A stretch of DNA of 64,000 bases. It comes from Parus major. Lineage: Eukaryota > Chordata > Aves > Passeriformes > Paridae. The translations under genes and the position numbers were made by a program. Positions 1 through 11,180 of this stretch are shown here, piece after piece; position 1 is the first letter of the stretch; the number at the start of each line of letters is the position of its first letter. Under the pieces are notes generated by a model. That model saw only the letters and a program-made list of their open reading frames with translations, did not search any database and had not been told where the DNA came from. The DNA is taken from NCBI RefSeq assembly GCF_001522545.3, contig NC_031770.1, positions 86,591,594 through 86,655,593 of the forward strand, read 5' to 3'.

Positions 1-1055
1 TATTAGAAAGGGCTCATGGGTTGAGACAAGAAGACATCACTCACCAAATACCATCACAGGTAAAACAGACTAGAATTAGAGATATTAGTTGAATTTATTA
101 CTAATAACATCAGAGCAGGATAATGAGAAGTAAAATAAGACCTTTAAAAATACCTTCCCCCACCCATCCCTCCCTCTTTTCCAGGTCTACCTGCCCCTGC
201 CAACAGCACTGGGAGACAGGGAATGGGGGTTATGTTCAGTTCATCATCTCTGGCTTCTCCCACTGCTCAGGAAAAGGAATCCTTTTCCTGCTGCATCATG
301 GGGTCCTTCCAACAGGAAATAGTTTTCCAGGAACTTCTCCAACATGAGTCCATCCCACAGGAAACAGTTTCCCACAAACTACTTCAGCATGGCTCATTCT
401 TCCATGGTGTGCAGTCCTTCAAGGACAGGCTGCTCCAGCATNNNNNNNNNNNNNNNNNNNNNNNNNNNNNNNNNNNNNNNNNNNNNNNNNNNNNNNNNNN
501 NNNNNNNNNNNNNNNNNNNNNNNNNNNNNNNNNNNNNNNNNNNNNNNNNNNNNNNNNNNNNNNNNNNNNNNNNNNNNNNNNNNNNNNNNNNNNNNNNNNN
601 NNNNNNNNNNNNNNNNNNNNNNNNNNNNNNNNNNNNNNNNNNNNNNNNNNNNNNNNNNNNNNNNNNNNNNNNNNNNNNNNNNNNNNNNNNNNNNNNNNNN
701 NNNNNNNNNNNNNNNNNNNNNNNNNNNNNNNNNNNNNNNNNNNNNNNNNNNNNNNNNNNNNNNNNNTTCTGCACTAACCTTGGAGTCTGCAGAGCTGTTC
801 CACTCACATGCTCTCACTCTGCTCTTCTCTGGATGCAGTTTCACCTGCACAAGAACTTTTTTTCCTTCTTCTTAAATGTGTTATAAATGTTACCATCATC
901 TCTGATTGGTCCAGCCAGCCTTAGCCAGCAGCATTTCCATCTTGGACTTGGCTGGCATTGGCTTTCTTGGACATGGTGGAAGTTTCTGGCACCTTCTCAC
1001 AGAAGCCACCCCTGTGCTCCTCCTTCTACCAAAACCTGGCCCCAAAAACCCAACA
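1..1055 (-). mobile_element. Endogenous retrovirus LTR, family A, running off the left edge and cut by a gap
   Basis: Read on the minus strand this is a bird-type LTR. Its 5' end is at about 1055 (GTTGGGTTTTTGG) and is followed by GTGGCTTCTGTGAGAAGG and a tract of GGAGCAG/GTGG-type repeats. Its 3' part, with a putative AATAAA signal at about 92-97 and the CAACCCATGAGCC motif, runs to position 1 and beyond. It shares long stretches with the copies at 25640-26236, 40131-40544 and 6671-6917. The middle is unknown because of the N run. No retroviral coding sequence is visible in the window part, so a solo LTR is likely but the left flank is not seen. Confidence 0.8.
442..766. other. Assembly gap (325 N)
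   Basis: An unbroken run of N lies inside the family A LTR. Translations crossing it are meaningless. The gap sits in the part of this LTR family that carries short GGAGCAG/CTGCAGCCC-like repeats, which may explain why it was not assembled. Confidence 0.99.
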
Positions 1056-1765
1056 GACTGGAAATAGCTTTTCCTGTTGCATATCAAAGAAAACAGTTTT
1101 CTAGATTACAAATCTTCATTTCACTATACTTCCTGGCTTTGCTCTTAATTATTTAATGCCCTTTTATTTTGCTTCATTAAATGTTCTTTAGTGATTTGAT
1201 CTTACTCCTCCTTTGTATTACATGGATGAAGAGAAATGTACAATATTACAGTACTGACAACTTGCTGTAGTAGAACATAGGCTGAACTTCTCTATTACAC
1301 ATAGTGGTCTGTAAATTAACATTGTTCTGATTTTCATATGAAATAATACTTCACAGTTCTGTTTCAATGGTGTCAGAAACCAAAATTAAAGAAAATTATT
1401 GACAAAACTGGACAAAAATTGCTTGAACACTGTAGATTTGTATACTGAAAAAAACCAACTTCAGGATTATGTACAACCTCAGTAGGAAAGCTTTCTATTT
1501 TCCTGATTGTCATGCTTCCAACTTTGCCTGTGAATATGGACTGCCCTGTAACCAACAAAGCAGAAGAATTCATGACACACAGGGAGTCAGTCAGTAGTCC
1601 TGTGTACGCAGTGTACTGTGGCCAGTGGGATCACCACTTAGACTGTGATAATCCTGTAAGTGTTTTTCATGACAAATGTATCTCTATGATTTGAATGTGT
1701 CAACATATTTGTCCTTATTCATTTATTAATTTATTTATATATTTATTTTAAATTCAAATTTTCAG
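1056..1765 (+). other. Intron sequence upstream of the EGF exon
   Basis: AT-rich sequence with no recognised repeat. It contains an open stretch at 1465-1655 with an AG acceptor-like start and a CTGTAAGT donor-like end, but that frame ends in phase 0 and cannot join the phase 1 start of the exon at 1766. I therefore leave it as intron. Confidence 0.6.
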
Positions 1766-1870
1766 GAGAAACATGTTCTGTTCACATCAACGAGTGCCAA
1801 GACAGACCCTGTTGGAATGGGGGAACCTGTGAAGAGGACATAAGTGGCTTCAAATGCAATTGCCCCTTTG
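1766..1870 (+). CDS. Internal exon encoding most of an EGF-like domain (large multi-EGF protein)
   Basis: The 105-bp exon follows a pyrimidine-rich stretch ending in TTTTCAG and is followed by a GTAAGC donor. It starts with the last two bases of a split codon and ends with the first base of another, so it is phase 1 at both ends, as is typical of EGF exons. The 34 complete codons have no stop. They read ETC (probably the last cysteine of the preceding EGF), then INEC, RPC, GTC, FKC and NC, i.e. cysteines 1 to 5 of a new EGF domain, then PF and a split glycine codon. CWNGGTC fits the O-fucose site consensus between cysteines 2 and 3. The O-glucose site is absent, because CQDRPC has D where S is needed. 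The position used for Asp/Asn hydroxylation is E. HINE is close to the calcium-binding D-I-N-E pattern but has H first. The exon has no start codon and is too short for a simple ORF scan. The long exon-free sequence downstream favours a gene with giant introns. EYS is my leading guess (about one in three); CRB1 or another Notch-like EGF protein is possible. Confidence 0.85.
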
Positions 1871-4597
1871 GTAAGCATTTACACTTTTTATATAATTGCT
1901 GTGTTGGCACAATATGGGAGTCCCACATTTTCTACTCAAGTGCTGTGAAGTCTTGTACAATACAAGCATTCTGCTTGCCTTTTGAAATGTACAGAGCTAC
2001 TTATTTAGACTAATTAAATTATTTTTTTTCTAATTTGTCATAAGAAATTTTTATGAATTATAGATTACTTAGACAAAAAGTATTTGTAGTGCTGGAACAT
2101 ACTGGGAAAGAAATATGACAGAACTGAAGTTCTTAAATTATTTAGTGTATATTTGTATAGACATCTTACAGTTACACATTCTTTCAAAAAATATAGGGTT
2201 AAGGCGGCAAAATGTTGAAATGTAGCAAACATAAAAACCTCAGTCTTTCAAATCCTATTCCACTGGCCAAATTACTAATTCTTAAAGAACTGAACATTGT
2301 CCTAAAGTTTGTATGACCTCAATCTGGTTGCCTAATCTTAGTGGCATCTGAAATGTCCTGAAGTGTCCAAGGTATTGTACAAGGCTGGAAGATATGGTAA
2401 AGGATGTAAAGGACGTACAAGATGCATCAGGGCAGGTGAGAAGTGAACGAAGAACAATGCAAAAAGACTGATCAAAATTAGGGACAATGATATATGATTC
2501 TGAAGATTCTCCTTTGCTAATTGCATATACATTGTTTAATTTGAGATTTTATATGCTATTTTGTGTTGACTATGAAAACATAGAAGAGGGTGGGTTAGAA
2601 ATTCCTAACCTTAGAAATAGTTTTGACCAAAGGATGCTGGGTACCGATTTTGCAGCTTATAAATTCATTCATAAATATGGATGATAAATTGCTGAGAAAA
2701 TAATGTTTTTTGTTTTGACGTGTGCATTTATAAGCTCATTGGTACTATGGAAAATAATGTCAAAAATGTAATTTTATACAGTTATGGGCTAAGAAGTACT
2801 TATAGTACTGTGGTGTTTTGAAGATGGTGATCAGTAAAGTCTGGAAATGTCAGAGTACTGAAATACAGGTATCCAATGAACCCTCTCAACATGAGTGACT
2901 TATTTTAAGAGAACTTTAATGTATTTAATAACAAAAGATCCTTAAATGCCCTAAGGTCAGTATCTGCTGAGTTGGGAACTGAAGACAATACTTATATCTT
3001 CAAAGATAAGGTGATGCTTTCAAGTCTATTGCTTCACTGAGACAAATGTAAGCCTGTCAGGTGTTCCACTGAAAAAAGGCTGTAGCAAAACATTAACACA
3101 AACATTATCTCCTTTGTTCTTCTGAGATGAAGGTTATCACATTCAATGAACCACTTCTGTTATCATGTCTTTGACTCCTGGTGTTCACCAAAACTTTTAT
3201 CTACAGTGGATTTTACACAGAAGCATCCTGCGCCTTTCTTTCCACAGATCCGAAAGGACATCTCTTTCATATAGAAGAATGCATATCAGTGACAGAAAAC
3301 AAAATTGTTGTGGCATTGTGTAACTAATCATCTGCGCCTTTTTATTTAAAGAAAAGCTAGCCACTTTGTAAAGGTTTCCTTAACCAATTAATTTTATTAG
3401 AATTCCCATTGTGTGTGTGTCATCTGGAACAATGAAGTTTATGTAATGGGCATATACACTAAAAATTATGAGTTTCATTCTAGTGGCTCTAAAAAAATGC
3501 TGTGTATAGCAGTGGTTCTTCATCAGCATAAGTCAAATGATCAAAAAACCTCATAGTGAACCAGGAGTCATCTGTAGAAATGATCAGTTATTTCTGAAAA
3601 GAGTTAAGACTTGCTGTATCACAATTTGCAGCTACATTATTAATAAATTAACAAACTGAAATCGAGAAGGGAAAAAATTGTGTACTGATGTGAATACCTA
3701 ACAATAAGCTAAAAAGAGGAGAATTTTAATCTAAATGCGATACACATTCCATTTGTGCCCTTGGCTAAATTAATTAATATCCCAGTTCATATTCTCTGGG
3801 TGAAGGTGCAGATAAACAAATGTAACCGTCTTGCAAATACATTGCTATGATTAAATAATGTCTGTAAATTGCCTGAAATCACAAGTAGCTACATTACTGG
3901 ATATTTTTACTGCTAGCTCAGTTCTAATAAGAGTATCACTTCAAAACATAACAGCTGACTTGAGCTAATCTTCAAGTGAAAAATGACAATTTATGCCTCC
4001 ATATTTTCATTGATAACCAGTGTCGTACTGGATTTCTGGAAAAAGTAAGTTTTACTTATCAGAAGATCTGTAGTCACTGTCTTTTTAGCAAGTAATAGCA
4101 AGTAAATAAAATTTCTTAAAAAATGGAATAAATAACATGTATTCAATAGCAGTAGACAAGGGAAAGAAAACAATTTGAATATGTCCTAATGATCATGTTT
4201 CTGTAAATTAATAAACTTGTAGCTATAACTGTCTGTCTGACTAGAACAATAACATTTTTATTCATTAGGTGGGTAGCTGTTTTCTTTGCATTTTTCTGCT
4301 TTGTCTCTGTTGTCTAAAATAGTATCTGCACCTTATTTTAGGTGCATAATGATGTCTTCTCAAATTTGACCTTTTAATATCAAATATGGTACAAACAATG
4401 AACATAAAGATCTTTCCTCTGTATTCAGCGGAGGTTCTACTTCTAATATTTATTTAGATTATTATTTTATGAGTAATAATAACTCTATTTTCCTAGATGC
4501 ATTTTAAGATAACTTTGTTGGGCAAGAAATATGTCAATGTCTCTGCCATGTCAAAAGTGAGAAGCACTGTTTTTTACCTTTGACTAAAAATTCAAGT

Positions 4598-4663
4598 GTA
4601 ACCACAGTTAGGAGTTGCATACATTAAAAAGGTAACCACAGTTAGGAGTTGTATGCATTAAAA
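4598..4663. repeat. Tandem duplication, period 34 bp, two copies
   Basis: The unit starts GTAACCACAGTTAGGAGTTG and ends in CATTAAAA. The copies start at 4598 and 4632 and differ at only a few positions, so the duplication is fairly recent. Confidence 0.9.
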
Positions 4664-6150
4664 TTAATTGAATATTTTTTTCTGCAAATTATGGCATGAC
4701 AGTATTGCCATTTATTTGAATGTAAGAGAGCATAAGTTCTCTTAAAGTAGAATTTAGAAGGAAAGGATTCATTTCTTTCTAGTTTTTCTTTCAGAAACAT
4801 TAATGCTAAGCTAAGACAGATGTGGAAAGACTCCCAAAGAGCTTTGCATTAGCAATGGGTGAATGTAGTTTAACTAATGATCTTGACATGGCTTGATTAT
4901 GAAGAGATACTGTTTAATAGTAAAGATAGAATAAATCTATATGTTTTGAAAATGAAAGAGTGATTTTTATCTTTTATATTATAGAATCTCCATGCAAAGT
5001 GGATGTAAGACTATCACTTTTTATTTATTATATAAATTATAAAGATTATAAAGATATATATTTTTCCAAAAGCTCATCTGGTTACACATGGTATGCTATG
5101 TTGCATCTGAAAAATGCATAACTGGCCCAATGAGAAGATGAAAAATGTAAGTCTGGATTCTTCACAGTGCTGTGTGCTGTGGATATTTTGTTGTATCTGA
5201 AGAAAGCAAGCTGATTACCCACATTAATAAACAAGGATCATTAACAAGAATGTTATGGTAATACTTAACGCTGCTTCTGATAATAAGTAGGAACTTTCAG
5301 TTAATGTGTGTTTATAAAGTAGAATGTTTAAGAAATGCAAAGCATTTGACATTGGTGGGAGTTAATAGAATTAAGCTGTCAGAGAAGATTCATAATCTGA
5401 TAAAACTGCTTTTGATTGAGACTTGTGGTACTCCAGTTTTAATTTATTTAAAGAGATTAAAGGGGGAAAAATAAATAGAATGTGAAAATTGACCTGTGCT
5501 ATATTAAGGCAATCATCTGACATATTTATGTCTGCATGAACTTTCCAAGACAGTTTTTTCTTCTAGGGAGTTACCCAGATCTACCCCAAATGCCTCTGTA
5601 GCCTAGACACTCCAATAAGATGACCCAAAAATTGCATTGTTTCAGTTTAAGTTTTCAAACTTACATATAGGCTTCATTCATCCTTGAGAAGCACAAATTT
5701 TTTCTTGCTAATAAAACAGAACTTTATATATTTAACAAATCTAAAATATATACATTAATAAATTGTATGAGCTCATTTTATGAAAATATATCTTATCCTT
5801 TATTAATTGCTTTCAAGTAGTTAAATTTCTTTATATGTGGTCAATTTTAATACTCAAACTGTTATTTTTATATGACAAATCCCCTTTCAGCAGCTTTAAA
5901 AATAATCCATTAAAATTCTCTGTAATACAGCTGAGACCTTTCTTAGATATTATTCCAGTAGTCCATCCTGCTGTTGATAAGATATTGTCACTAAATTGGA
6001 TGAAATTAGGTCATTCGATCATACAGATCATAAATTCGCATAAATGTATCCCAGCATTGCTGGAAACCTGAAATAACTAGGGTCAAATTTTAAAGGTAGA
6101 CAACTAGACAAAATCCTTTCCTCATAAGAAATTTGGGTTGATGTATGGGT

Positions 6151-6256
6151 ATTTGTTTTGGGGGGTTTTTTTTTCTGCTTTTTGGGGTTTCTGGGGGACA
6201 GTTCTTTGTTGTTTTTGTTTGGTTGGTTTGGTTTTTTTCTTTTGGTTTTGTTTTCC
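6151..6256. repeat. T/G-rich low-complexity tract
   Basis: Runs of T mixed with GGGG and GGTTT. The complementary strand is A/C-rich, like the tracts at 43931 and 61818. No coding capacity. Confidence 0.8.
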
Positions 6257-6670
6257 TAATTTCCCTGTACTATATTCTAATTTTATTAACACAACATAGG
6301 AAGCCTGTGCATCAAAAGGTATAAGTTACTTTCAGTAATGGACTCTTCAGGGTCTATTTTTGTGGATTTTTGTGACAGAGCATAATCTTTATATTTGCAC
6401 CTCAAGATAAGAGGGAGTAATCAGACAAACAGAATCAGACAATATCCTTAGATATTACATGAACTCATTACTTATGTCCTTTTCTCTCTGGATAAAAGAC
6501 ACGAGTTCCTTTCAGGTGAATATTGCAAACATCTTCTTAAAATGTTTGACAGGAATGTAATTACATAATAACACAGCTTGGGGGAAAAGTTACTGCTATA
6601 TACTGATGACCTTGTACAGGAGATTTTGCAAGCATTATTTCTGAACTTTAGGCAGGTCAGGTCAAGTGTA

Positions 6671-6917
6671 ATATGGTTTAGTTTTTGCTTCATTCCTTAC
6701 TATCCTACTCTAGGTTTTATTGGCAATAAATAAAATTAATTTTTCTCCAAGCTGAGTTTATTTTTTCCCATAATTCTCACTAGTAAGTGATCTTGCTGTT
6801 TATCTCAACCAATGAGACATTTCATCTAATTTTCTCTCCCCATCCTGCTGAGAAGAGGAGTAAGAAAGCAGATAGCTGGATGGAGGTCTGGAAGCCATCC
6901 AAGGTGAACCCACCACA
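6671..6917 (+). mobile_element. 3' end of a family A LTR
   Basis: Matches the 3' part of the LTR at 1-1055 in the opposite orientation. It has TTTTATTGGCAATAAA with the polyadenylation signal AATAAA at 6725-6730, then CAACCAATGAG, CATCCTGCTGAG and the terminal AACCCACCACA at 6907-6917. The 5' two thirds of the LTR are missing, so it is a truncated relic. I see no clear target-site duplication. Confidence 0.8.
6725..6730 (+). promoter_or_regulatory. LTR polyadenylation signal AATAAA
   Basis: AATAAA in the position expected for the R-region signal of this LTR family. It is in sense with the EGF gene and could act as a premature polyadenylation site, though nothing in the sequence shows that it is used. 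Confidence 0.45.
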
Positions 6918-9900
6918 CACCCACAAATATCAGAGTTGTGAATCAGCAGATTTAAGAAAAGTAAAAATAGGATCCTTCATCATTTTAGTCTCCACTGGTC
7001 TATCTTGAAACAAAGGATGAAGTTCGTAGTATGAAAGTTCTAAAATATTTAAATTCAGGTTATTCATTGATACAAGTAACATAAGGAAATTTTATAAGGT
7101 TTATAAGGGGAAAGGACTGTAACAGTATAAACAGGGTGGAAAGGCTCTAAATAAACATTCTGCTCATTACTGTGATAGAACCACGTGCTGCACCAATAGC
7201 AGCTATGTGTGGAAGATGGCACTAGAAAAGCAAAGTATTTCAAGGAGTCTGAAACCTGTGTTCCAACACAGCAATGCATCTTGTGTTGTTAAATAGTACC
7301 ATCTGATCATTTTCAGCAATTTTATTGGAAGAAACTCTAGCCCCTTTCCTTGGAGCAGAGAAAACCTCCAGTCGGTACTAAAAATTCTAAAGAAAATTAT
7401 TGGTGCTGTCTGTTGCCATCACTTGCTGTCCCAGTGTGATCTTTATCATTAGAAACATGAGGAGTGATCAGTATTGATTAATATGTATTCTCAATTCAGT
7501 GTAATAAAGGTGCAACCTAATGCCATCTTCAGCAATGGAAGCAATGGCCAAGGAAATTTAAGTGATGATATATATGCAGCTACTATTTGACACTTGATTT
7601 AATATGTGATGTTGGAACTAATATGGTGTTGGCTCAATATAGAGTGAATGTAATTCTCCACACAATCTATCAGAAAATTGAAGGGTATCTGCCTAAGAAA
7701 TTGATGAGGAAGTCCTAAAGGACCTGCGTTGTGCTCCAACTTTTTTTAAGATTAATGTGTCCAGAAAACTTTCTACCTATCAGTGAACCAGCATGTTTAG
7801 CAGGGAAAAAAGTATCTGTGGAGGCTCTTAGATCACCTCTTGTTCCAAGAAATAATGTATATTTTCAAACCCATGGATTCATTCTCTGTATGTTTTATTG
7901 CCTTGCAGTTTCTTTGTGCATTCTTCTTCTTTTATATGGCTTAGTCTTCTGATAGTTTTTTTAGTCTCTGGTGGTTGTTTTTTTTTGGGTTTTTTTTTGT
8001 TTTTTTATTTTGGCCATTTATATTGCTCATTGAAATATTATTAATTCTTTGGGTTTGCTTTTTAATTTATTTTATATTGCTTCCTTCAGATTGTTTTCTG
8101 AAGATGTGCCACTTTTTACCCTTTCCATTCTGCTTCCTTTGGTATTTAACTTTTTTTTCTCTATGAAAACTAATATTTAGAAACTTGTATTTGTTGCAGG
8201 CATGTTCATAAAGACTAATTAAATTTCTGTTTCCTGCAGACAGGCTTGTTAGCAAGATATTTTTTTTTGTCACTGTGTACTTGTGGTCCTTTTCTGATTA
8301 ACCTGTTATTTATTTTACTTGTTTTAATTTTTAACTTTTTTTGTTTTAAATTACTTTTATAGATGACTTCTGCTAGTTAAACATTTTAGTTCACCTATTT
8401 TATTCATGTAGGATAAATAATTAAAGTATTTCAAATTTGGTTAAGAATGTTTTTACATATTTCCTTCTTCCTTTAGTTCGCTTAAGGCAAAAGATTGTGT
8501 AGAGTATCATGATAGCCTTTTATGAAGGGAATGACTCACTCTTCTACTCACCTTTTCTTTTAGTCTTTCAGCTAGATGAGAGTAGGAGTAAACTGAAAAT
8601 TTCCATTTTTATATGTTTGAGTGCACCTGAATATGCCATTAGTCTTTTCTTTACATCTGGAAAGTTCTTAACATAACACCTCATTCTGAAAAAAATTAAA
8701 ATCATGAATGATTTCAGGAAGATTAATTTATTAAAATAACATAAAAAATAAGCATCAGCTGAATAAAATTATAGCCACAAAAATATTTCTAACCCAGCTG
8801 TTTCCATGACAACTTCTCTTCGTAGGTTTCAAAGAACATTTCTGCATTACGCCTGTGCTACTCATCATTTTTGTTGAATGTTATTTAAATTGATATATGT
8901 TTCCATTTTATTCATATAGAATATTGGATGAAGCACACAACAGAAAGTATTGTTCTATTTGCATTACAATAGTGTCATGATACCTGATTTATATTAGGAG
9001 CACTTGTATAACATGCTTCCTTCATGTTTTCATTTTCAGTATTAATATGATCTAGAGAATTCAATAAGTTTTGTTTGCTTGTTTGTTTTAAGGTCAATCC
9101 TCATTGTTACAAACAAAATAGGAAATAGTTTGGCATATTACGATTTAATTTCCCTATTTTGTAGTTCTATAGACAAAATTAATACAGATGAGATTAACAT
9201 TTTGCTAGAGCTGCCAGTCTTTTGTAAAGGGTTTAAACTGGGAGAGTTTGCATTTAGAGTACAAAGTTTTAGTCAGCAGAAGATAGATGAGGTGAGGTGA
9301 AAACCAGATGATGTGATTTACTCTGTGACTAAAGACACTGCATAAAAGTGGACAGAGATCTCCCTAGAATTAAACTGATTCTATTCTTTCATCTTTACAA
9401 ATAAATTTTGGAGGATTTTTTTAAAATTCACATAATTTTTTTCCATATTTTCCTTATTATACCTTTAAGATTCTTAAAACAGTCTATCTATTTTAATAAA
9501 GCACAATGTTATACTTTAATTCACTGTCTGGATATGAAAAGGACAAGTGGAAAATGCATATGTATTATAACTAAATGTGAATCATCAAAAAAAATAAGGT
9601 GAAGGATGATATGAGTAGCAGGATGACAAGGACAGAATAGAAATTTGTACAAACAGTGAAAATTAGCTGTAATAAGGCACAATTAAAAAGTTCAATAAAA
9701 TGAAACCTCACAAAAACTACCATACAATTTTATTATGTTCAACATAATGGGCAGTCCTTTTGAGAGAAAAACTCAGGACTGAAATAGTGAGGCTATGGCC
9801 CAAATTGTTGAAGCACACTGTTGGAGGCAAGCTGCACCCTACCTGATTTGTTACAACTTCGTCAATTTAAAAAAAAAAGTTTAAATTAATTAATAGCATG

Positions 9901-10444
9901 GTTTTACTTCAGCCACTTTATAGTCTTGGCTGCCCACGCTATTCACTTGTTGGTGCATTCAGCCTCCATAGGCAGTCCTAAATCAGGTACACAGTCCAAA
10001 CAGAACCAGAAAGTCCTGAGACCAGATTCATAGTTCACTTTAAAAACAATAGAGCAATGTTGATGTAATTAGCAATAACATAAAGATCACCAATTATCAA
10101 TTTTGCATAACTGTTTCTTAAGAAAGGAACACCTGCACAGCTGAGTGGAGTTTACTACAGCATTATGTATCAAATGTAGGGGCAGCTTTACCCATGATCC
10201 TAGCTACGATCAAACTTCATGATGATCTATCTACATGAATAAGTTGGGATCCCTTTCCAAGGTTAATTGTTTCTTCAACAAAATATTTTTATTTTATCTA
10301 ATTCTAGAATGTTATGTCAACTACTCTTCTGTATGTCTTTTCTTAAATATAGTCTGTACTCTGGAGACAACCTGTTCATCTAGGCACCCTGTGCCTGGGT
10401 AGTTTTCTTTGGTGCAGATATTTTTATAAATCTAGTACCTGCAC
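6918..10444. other. Non-coding stretch, no gene or clear repeat seen
   Basis: AT-rich unique-looking sequence. A T-rich stretch at about 7976-8160 produces a spurious hydrophobic 63-codon ORF rich in F and L. Other ORFs (for example 6787-7008, 7731-7952, 9079-9300) lack known motifs or splice context. Confidence 0.55.
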
Positions 10445-11180
10445 AGAATCATAGAATAGTTTAGATTGGAAGAGATCGTAAAGATCCTCTAGTTCCAGCT
10501 CTCCTTCAGAGACATTTTCCACTGGACCAAGTTTTTTAACCCAACCTGGCCTTGAACACTTCCAGGGATAAGGTATTCACAACTCTGGAAAATCTCTTCC
10601 AGTGCCTCACCACTCTTACAATAAAGAATTTCTCCCTAATATCTAAACTAAATCTGTCTTCTTTCAGTTTGAAGCCATTGTCCTTTGTCACTATCTACCA
10701 GTAGGAAAAGTCCCTCTCCCTTGCTTTCATGAACCCCCCTTTAGGTTCCAGAATCCATCTCCCCCTTGTCATCTCACTACATACCCTCTTACCCCAAAGT
10801 CCTTTTCTGTCCTTTCTCTCCTGTTCTTGCTAACCTTGCCAAAACTCTGCCAAACCTCTGCCTAGCTTGTATTTGTGCTTGGGATTGCCCTGATATTTGT
10901 GTTTGGGATTGCCCTGCCCCAGGTGGGGAATCTTGCATTTTATATTTTTTAACTAACTCTCAAACTTGTCAAGGTCCCTCTGGATTTCATCCCTTTTCTG
11001 CAGTATCTCAACCACACCACACCGATTGGTGTAGTCAGCAAAGCTGCCTGAGACTGCACTCAATTCCATTGTTCTAGTGTCAACAAAGATGTTCAGCAGT
11101 GCTGTTCCAAATAGTGACCCCTGAGAAATGCCATTTGTCACTGATCTCAACTTGGACATTGAGCCATTGACTGCATCTTA
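10445..11180 (-). mobile_element. CR1 LINE fragment with reverse-transcriptase remains
   Basis: The left end carries the reverse complement of the CR1 3' tail (AATCATAGAATAG), followed by reverse-complemented CR1 3' sequence such as CCTGGCCTTGAACACTTCCAGGG. On the minus strand, 11159-10953 is open and encodes GISQGSLFGTALLNIF and then FADY (11031-11042), which aligns with the CR1 reverse-transcriptase GVPQGS...FADD region. The second catalytic aspartate is Y here, so it is dead. It contains a 24-bp tandem duplication at 10870-10917. The 5' end of the element is truncated at about 11180. Confidence 0.9.
10870..10917. repeat. 24-bp tandem duplication inside CR1
   Basis: Two copies of TATTTGTG(C/T)TTGGGATTGC plus CCTG(A/C), at 10870-10893 and 10894-10917, differing at two positions. 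Only one copy is expected in CR1. Confidence 0.85.

Larger units (their letters stand above)
1871..6670 (+). other. Large intron or non-coding stretch, no gene seen
   Basis: Begins at the splice donor of the EGF exon. It is AT-rich, has frequent stops in all frames and shows no clear repeat family. It contains a 34-bp tandem duplication at 4598-4663 and a T/G-rich low-complexity tract at 6151-6256. ORFs of 60 to 78 codons here (for example 5835-6071) have no recognisable motif. Confidence 0.6.

Noticed and set aside
223..886. ORFs of 137 to 184 codons across the N run, both strands
   Set aside because: Most residues are unknown because the frames cross the assembly gap; the rest is LTR sequence.
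7975..8166. Hydrophobic 63-codon ORF with an apparent membrane segment
   Set aside because: Produced by a T-rich tract; no splice context or motif.
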